From: Nitrospinota bacterium
Lineage (GTDB): Bacteria; Nitrospinota_A; JADGAW01
DNA length: 18,526 nucleotides
Reading direction: 5' to 3'
Assembly (NCBI GenBank): GCA_015231815.1
Contig: JADGAW010000022.1
Location: 1 to 18,526 of the forward strand
The notes beneath the pieces were generated by a model. It saw only the letters and a list, made by a program, of their open reading frames with translations, was not told the origin of the DNA and did not search any database. The stretch's first letter is position 1; each line of letters begins with the position of its first letter. Made by a program: the position numbers and the translations under genes. This document shows, piece by piece, positions 13,880 through 18,526 of this stretch.

Positions 13880-16525
13880 CTATTGTTCGAGGTATGAACT
13901 TACCTTTTTAAGAAGGGTCTGTTGTTCCTCAAGAGAACGCTGGGTTTTATCGACAACCGACTGAGGAGCTTTATCGACAAAGCTCTTGTTGGAAAGTTTC
14001 TTTGACAGAAACTCTATTTCCTTTTCAATCTTTGCCTTTTCCTTTTGCAATCGCAGGATTTCTGACTCTTTAGAACCTTCATCTTTTTCAATAAATATAT
14101 CGTAGAACGTTCCCGCTGCCGTATATGAAGTTGAGGTAACACCTTCCGGCAACTCCTTTTGCTCTTTATAAAGACTTAACTCCGTCGCTTTACAAAACTT
14201 CTGAACAACATCGGTTTGTCGTTCCAGTTGACTTCTTTTTTCTTCATCAGTAACTATAAGCCACATTTTCAATTCTTTTTTTGGAGAAACATTATTTTCT
14301 CCTCTTACAGTTCTCGTTTTGGAAATAATCTCAATACTGGTGTCCATTTCCTTTTGGATTTCACCAAAAAAGAGTTCTTCATCTCGTTCAGGAAAAGCCG
14401 TGCACATGATACTTTTCTCTCCCTTTTGGTCAAATTGCTGCCAGATTTCCTCAGTAAGGTAAGGCATAAAAGGGTGGAGAAGTCCGAGGGATTCATTAAG
14501 AACATATTTCACTACTTCAACAGAAGGATGATTTTTGTCCTGCGCAAGATTTTCCTTAATGAGTTCAATATACCAATCACAGAAGCTGTGCCAGAAAAAA
14601 TGATACACCGACATTGCTGCATCACTAAATTTATATTCCGCTAAATTATTATTAATCTCTGATGTTACATTTTGCAGGTGACTGAGAATCCATTTATCTT
14701 CAATTCCGAGGTTAAGTTTTTTAATTTCTTCCTTTGTTGCAATGGTCTTGTTATCACCGATATTCATAAAAACAAACCGAGAAGCATTCCAGAGTTTATT
14801 GCAAAAATTTCTAAACCCTTCTATTCTTTCTTTGGAAAGCTTAATATCACGTCCCTGTACGGTTAATGCTGCAAGAGTAAACCGCATTGCATCTGCCCCA
14901 TATTCATCAATAATAAGAAGGGGGTCAATAACGTTTCCCTTGGACTTTGACATTTTTTTGCCCTTTTCATCAAGAACAAGTGCATGAATATAGACTTCTT
15001 TGAAGGGAATCTGCTTTCTGATATAAAGTCCCATCATAATCATACGGGCAACCCAAAAAAAGAGGATATCAAAGGCGGTTACCAAAACTGAAGTTGGATA
15101 GAATTTTTCGAGGGTTTTTGTTTCCTCTGGCCATCCCATTGTAGAGAAGGGCCAAAGTGCTGATGAAAACCAGGTGTCAAGAACATCTGTTTCCTGCTCA
15201 ATATTATTACTACCGCAGTGTTCGCAGCTGTCGGGGTCATTTTCCGCTACAGAAAATTTCCCGCAATCATCACACAACCAGGCTGGTATTCTATGTCCCC
15301 ACCATATTTGGCGGGAAATACACCAATCATTGATATTTCTCATCCACTCAAAGTAGAGTTTTTTGCGGCTGGCGGGATAAAACATGATCTCGTCCTTCTC
15401 AACAACCTCAATTGCCTTTTCTGCCAATGGTTTTGTTTTAACGTACCACTGCTCTGACATCAGGGGCTCAATAATTGTTGAACAGCGGTAACAATGTCCA
15501 ACAGCATGAGGTCTTTTTTCCACTTTAACCAAAAGCCCGGCTTCTTCCAAATCTTTAATAAGTGCTTTCTTACATTCAAATCTGTCCATTCCCTTATATT
15601 GAGCGGAATGTTCGTTCATTTTTCCATCCAAATCCATAACACTGACGCTTTCCAGCTTGTGCCTTTGTCCAATTTCAAAATCGTTGGGATCGTGAGCCGG
15701 AGTTACTTTCAGAACACCCGTTCCAAAATCCATATCAACATGCTCATCGCCTATGATTTTTATTTTTTTTTCAAACAGTGGAAGCAAAACATGTTTTCCA
15801 ATGAGTTTGCTCTTCTCCGGATCCTTTGGATTAACGGCAATGGCTGTATCGCCAGGAATTGTTTCAGGTCTCGTTGTGGCAACAATGAGTTCAGAACCAT
15901 CCTCGACAGGATATTTTATGTAATAGAGGTTTCCATCAATTTCTTCATGATCAACTTCCAAGTCTGAGAGGGCTGTATGACAGCGTGGACACCAACTAAT
16001 GAGATATTCACCTTTATAAATCAAGCCATCGTTATAAAGTTGAACAAAAACCTTTCTTACCGACTTTGAAAGACCTTCATCCATGGTAAACCGTTCCCGT
16101 TTCCAATCGCAGGAAGCTCCAATACGTTTTAATTGTCCAATAATGGTGTTTCCCGACTCTTCCTTCCACTTCCAAACCTTATTGATAAATTCTTCCCTGC
16201 CTACTTCCTGCCTCTTGATTCCTTGGGTCATAAGTTGTTTTTCAACAACGTTTTGCGTTGCAATTCCGGCATGGTCAGTTCCAGGCATCCAAAGAACTTC
16301 AAACCCTTTTTTGCGTTTCCATCGACAAAGAATATCCTGAAGAGTATTGTTGAGGGCATGTCCTATATGAAGGGAACCCGTAACATTTGGGGGGGGGATG
16401 ACAATAGAATAAGGAGGAAAAGAACTCTCTTCATCTGCATGAAAAAAGGTATTTTCCAGCCAGAAGGCATACAAGCGCTCTTCCAGATCTGAGGGGCTGT
16501 ATCTCTTTGAATCTATAATGCTCAA
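13880..16525 (-). CDS. valS: Valyl-tRNA synthetase
   Basis: A class I aminoacyl-tRNA synthetase charging tRNA(Val) in the cytoplasm. Its 881 residues are of normal length. The catalytic HIGH signature is in GSLHIGHALNN (50-60, HIGH at 53-56) and KMSKS at 524-528. The editing domain that removes misactivated threonine has TTRPETIPGD (217-226) and GTGVLKVTPAHDPND. Cysteine pairs WCPRC (178-182), C345/C348, and C418/C421 with C434/C437 suggest zinc-knuckle insertions. The C-terminal 70 residues form the long coiled-coil arm typical of bacterial ValS. The start is TTG at 16523-16525 with AAGAGA just upstream; the protein begins where homologues begin (SPSDLEERLYAFW), so TTG is preferred. The gene starts seven bases after the acidic pseudo-receiver gene and is surely cotranscribed with it. 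Confidence 0.97.
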   Translation of the reverse strand: MSIIDSKRYSPSDLEERLYAFWLENTFFHADEESSFPPYSIVIPPPNVTGSLHIGHALNNTLQDILCRWKRKKGFEVLWMPGTDHAGIATQNVVEKQLMTQGIKRQEVGREEFINKVWKWKEESGNTIIGQLKRIGASCDWKRERFTMDEGLSKSVRKVFVQLYNDGLIYKGEYLISWCPRCHTALSDLEVDHEEIDGNLYYIKYPVEDGSELIVATTRPETIPGDTAIAVNPKDPEKSKLIGKHVLLPLFEKKIKIIGDEHVDMDFGTGVLKVTPAHDPNDFEIGQRHKLESVSVMDLDGKMNEHSAQYKGMDRFECKKALIKDLEEAGLLVKVEKRPHAVGHCYRCSTIIEPLMSEQWYVKTKPLAEKAIEVVEKDEIMFYPASRKKLYFEWMRNINDWCISRQIWWGHRIPAWLCDDCGKFSVAENDPDSCEHCGSNNIEQETDVLDTWFSSALWPFSTMGWPEETKTLEKFYPTSVLVTAFDILFFWVARMIMMGLYIRKQIPFKEVYIHALVLDEKGKKMSKSKGNVIDPLLIIDEYGADAMRFTLAALTVQGRDIKLSKERIEGFRNFCNKLWNASRFVFMNIGDNKTIATKEEIKKLNLGIEDKWILSHLQNVTSEINNNLAEYKFSDAAMSVYHFFWHSFCDWYIELIKENLAQDKNHPSVEVVKYVLNESLGLLHPFMPYLTEEIWQQFDQKGEKSIMCTAFPERDEELFFGEIQKEMDTSIEIISKTRTVRGENNVSPKKELKMWLIVTDEEKRSQLERQTDVVQKFCKATELSLYKEQKELPEGVTSTSYTAAGTFYDIFIEKDEGSKESEILRLQKEKAKIEKEIEFLSKKLSNKSFVDKAPQSVVDKTQRSLEEQQTLLKKVSSYLEQ

Positions 16526-16532
16526 GTTTCTC

Positions 16533-18359
16533 TTAACCTTTTTTTAACTTTTCTATTTCTTCGAGAATAACGCTTCTAATAATTGCTGGAGCGATTTCTC
16601 TTACTTTTTCTTCAATAATAGAAGAGATTTGGTCCGTTGATTCATTAAATATTTTTTCAACTTCTGAACGAGACACATGACGAACCACCATTTCGAGGGA
16701 TTCATCTGAAGCAATTTTATGTCCGGCAAAAAGGGATTCTTCATTCGCAATCGTTGTGGAATGCTCTTCAACTGCTGATTCATCAAGCTCCTCCTGTGGA
16801 ATATCACTTTCGGCTAAATCTTCTTCAGTAAGAACTTCACCAAAAGAAAGGTCATCATCTTCTCCTGAAGGTTCATGGGAATCCTCCACATAAATCTGTT
16901 GGTCATCAAGTTTATCAGCGGCTTCTAAAGCCTGAGATATTTCTGCCTCATCGAGCTCCTCTGATTCAAGAAGTTCCTCTGATTGTTCAACCTCCTCACG
17001 ATTAAACTCTTCTGAAAAATCCTCGTCAGTTGCTTCACCCTCTGTTTCGCCTTCATGAATTTCCAAGACGTTCGCTTCAAAAAGTGCTTCATTAAGTGCG
17101 TCGTCAATAGATGCTTGTTCCTGTTCATTAAAACCTTCCGGGTCACTTGGTTCTTCTATTTTTTCTTCAACAACCTCTTCTCTTGATGTTTCCTCTATTT
17201 CCTCAGCATCATTCAATTCGTCGTTAGCATCATCCCCTAAACTATTGTCCATAAAATCATTTGACTCAGAAGAATTGATGTCATCACTGGAAGATTCAAC
17301 CTCGCTACTTTCATGTTCAAAAGCATTATCAGAAAGTTTCTCTTCATCATCTGAATCATCTGCTATTTCTTCCAATTCCTCATCTTCCATTTCTACTGTT
17401 TCAACAACATCCAGCTCAGTTTCTTCTATTTCATCCGCTTCATCAGTATCATCGGTTTCTTCTGCATCTTCTCCTTCACCCGTTTCTTCTATTTCTTCTG
17501 TTTCATCATGGTATGTTTCTGTCTCTTCAGTTACCTTTTCATCACCTTCTGCATTCTCTATAGCGTTTAACTCCTCAAAAGAATCTTCGGAAAGAGATTC
17601 CTCATCAACTGAAGAACTGCTCTCTTCCTCAATATTCTTTTGTTCTGATTTTTCTTCATCAAAAGAAGCCGAAGAGTAGAGCTCTTTTTCAAGTAAATCC
17701 AGTTTTTCTTCATCACTTCTTACTTTATCTGGTTCAACACCAAGCATTTCCGTTGAGAAGTTTTCATTTTCATCAATAATATTACCTAAGGCTTCGTCAT
17801 CAACTTCATAGAAATCTTCAACATCCTCAATTTCAGAAGAGGCATCTAGTTCTTCAAAGGATTTATCAACAACATCACCCCTGTCATCATCAAGAACCTT
17901 TTCTGACTTCATTTCCTGAGTAAGTTCTTCATTGTCTCTTTTAAGGCTTTCAACCACCAAATCCATTTCAGCTTCAACCCTATCGAAATCATCCTGACTA
18001 CTGTTTGCCATCTTTTTTTCTTCCAGAAGAGTAATAATATCTGTTGTTTTAAAAGGTTTTTGTAATAAACTTATTTTTTCGGGAAAGGAAGCTTCCTCCT
18101 CCTCATGCTTTGTCATAAGTATAAACTGGCTGTCAATGATTTTACCAGTTTTTTTCAAATCCCTAAGAATTTTGATTCCAGTTATGTCTTTAAGCTCCTC
18201 ATTGGCAAGAAGAAGGTCTGGTTTAAAGGCATCAAACTTAACTACCCCCTCTTTTCCATCCCGTGCAAATGCAATAAGATAGCTTTCAGGTTCAATCGCA
18301 GCCTCAATTATTTTTTTTCTTTGAGGATTATCATCCAATACAAGTATTTTTGTCAGCAT
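16533..18359 (-). CDS. Acidic scaffold-like protein with N-terminal pseudo-receiver domain
   Basis: The 608-residue protein starts with a response-regulator receiver domain (about 1-118). The acidic pair D9/D10, the switch Thr83 and Lys101-Pro102 are present, but the phosphoacceptor position is Asn53 (LLLANEEL), eight residues before the conserved Gly61, so standard phosphorylation is not expected. Residues from about 125 to 545 are extremely rich in Glu, Asp and Ser with few basic residues and are probably disordered. The last 50 residues form amphipathic helices (VEKIFNESTDQISSIIEEK, VREIAPAIIRSVILEEIEKL), like tails seen on deltaproteobacterial receiver proteins and reminiscent of the oligomerisation end of the polar scaffold PopZ. 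GAGAG precedes the ATG. It is followed by valS after seven bases. The function is unknown; a scaffold or polarity role is inference. Confidence 0.75.
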   Translation of the reverse strand: MLTKILVLDDNPQRKKIIEAAIEPESYLIAFARDGKEGVVKFDAFKPDLLLANEELKDITGIKILRDLKKTGKIIDSQFILMTKHEEEEASFPEKISLLQKPFKTTDIITLLEEKKMANSSQDDFDRVEAEMDLVVESLKRDNEELTQEMKSEKVLDDDRGDVVDKSFEELDASSEIEDVEDFYEVDDEALGNIIDENENFSTEMLGVEPDKVRSDEEKLDLLEKELYSSASFDEEKSEQKNIEEESSSSVDEESLSEDSFEELNAIENAEGDEKVTEETETYHDETEEIEETGEGEDAEETDDTDEADEIEETELDVVETVEMEDEELEEIADDSDDEEKLSDNAFEHESSEVESSSDDINSSESNDFMDNSLGDDANDELNDAEEIEETSREEVVEEKIEEPSDPEGFNEQEQASIDDALNEALFEANVLEIHEGETEGEATDEDFSEEFNREEVEQSEELLESEELDEAEISQALEAADKLDDQQIYVEDSHEPSGEDDDLSFGEVLTEEDLAESDIPQEELDESAVEEHSTTIANEESLFAGHKIASDESLEMVVRHVSRSEVEKIFNESTDQISSIIEEKVREIAPAIIRSVILEEIEKLKKG

Positions 18360-18428
18360 TATTGTGCTCTCTCGTTATGTACCCAAGCGATATATTTTAT
18401 TATTAAAATCCATTTAGTGAGCAGATAT

Positions 18429-18526
18429 TTATTTTGCTTCATTGAATATAAGTATTTTTTTAAACAACAGAGTTTTATCGATCTCTTCTTTAATTTTTAA
18501 GAAAGCATTTTCTTCAATTAATTCAG
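18429..18526 (-). CDS. 3' end of an unidentified gene, truncated by the window
   Basis: On the minus strand a frame is open from the right edge of the window to a TAA at 18429-18431, about 31 codons. It encodes a charged, helix-forming tail (ELIEENAFLKIKEEIDKTLL, then FKKILIFNEAK). Its direction and 69-base distance to the acidic protein gene fit a gene upstream of it on the same strand. The short length means it could be chance, although its composition looks coding. I do not recognise a family. Confidence 0.45.
   Translation of the reverse strand, partial: ELIEENAFLKIKEEIDKTLLFKKILIFNEAK

Noticed and set aside
15494..15967. 157-codon plus-strand open frame inside valS
   Set aside because: It is fully antisense to conserved valS sequence and lacks any initiation signal or recognisable family.
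17245..17679. Long plus-strand Ser-rich open frame opposite the acidic protein
   Set aside because: It is the antisense shadow of Glu/Asp-rich codons (GAA/GAT read backward as TTC/ATC and shifted to Ser codons); it has no ribosome-binding site and a monotonous composition.

Overview
The window reads as a compact, AT-rich chromosomal segment of a Gram-negative bacterium. Evidence for an outer membrane and cell wall is a lipobox lipoprotein and a lipid II flippase (MurJ). Several family choices fit a deltaproteobacteria-like lineage (Desulfobacterota, Nitrospinota or relatives): an adenosylcobalamin-dependent ribonucleotide reductase, a DUF3568-type lipoprotein, and a receiver protein with a long acidic linker and a conserved helical tail. 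The lineage is an inference from gene content and I hold it weakly. No rRNA, tRNA, CRISPR array or transposase was recognised.

Layout. 1-585 (+): the 3' part of a protein with two cyclic-nucleotide-binding-type domains. 611-3686 (-): murJ and dnaB. 3817-6196 (+): a restriction-modification pair, a cytosine-5 DNA methyltransferase followed after one base by a probable cognate restriction endonuclease. 6205-6957 (+): a glyoxalase II-like hydrolase that starts eight bases after the endonuclease. 7072-8022 (+): a short zinc-type medium-chain dehydrogenase. 8035-9163 (-): a DUF1499 protein overlapping a voltage-sensor-type potassium channel. 9286-9909 (+): cbiC, a cobalamin-synthesis enzyme. 9901-10542 (-): a lipoprotein. 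10927-13503 (-): nrdJ. 13880-18359 (-): a two-gene unit of a large acidic pseudo-receiver protein and valS. 18429-18526 (-): the probable 3' end of one more gene.

How the parts fit. DnaB, NrdJ, ValS and MurJ are housekeeping replication, dNTP, translation and wall functions. NrdJ needs adenosylcobalamin, and CbiC, two genes away, makes a precursor of it. The nrdJ upstream region carries two NrdR-box-like palindromes 31 bp apart, the spacing expected for NrdR control. The restriction-modification pair is the clearest accessory element; it sits between dnaB and the hydrolase gene.

Most unusual parts: the acidic protein upstream of valS, whose receiver domain has Asn where the phosphorylated Asp should be and whose architecture recalls polar scaffold proteins; a hairpin cluster and possible divergent transcript between valS and nrdJ; the endonuclease of unrecognised family; and several inverted repeats in the short intergenic gaps. 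I did not find a convincing wholly new multi-gene system.
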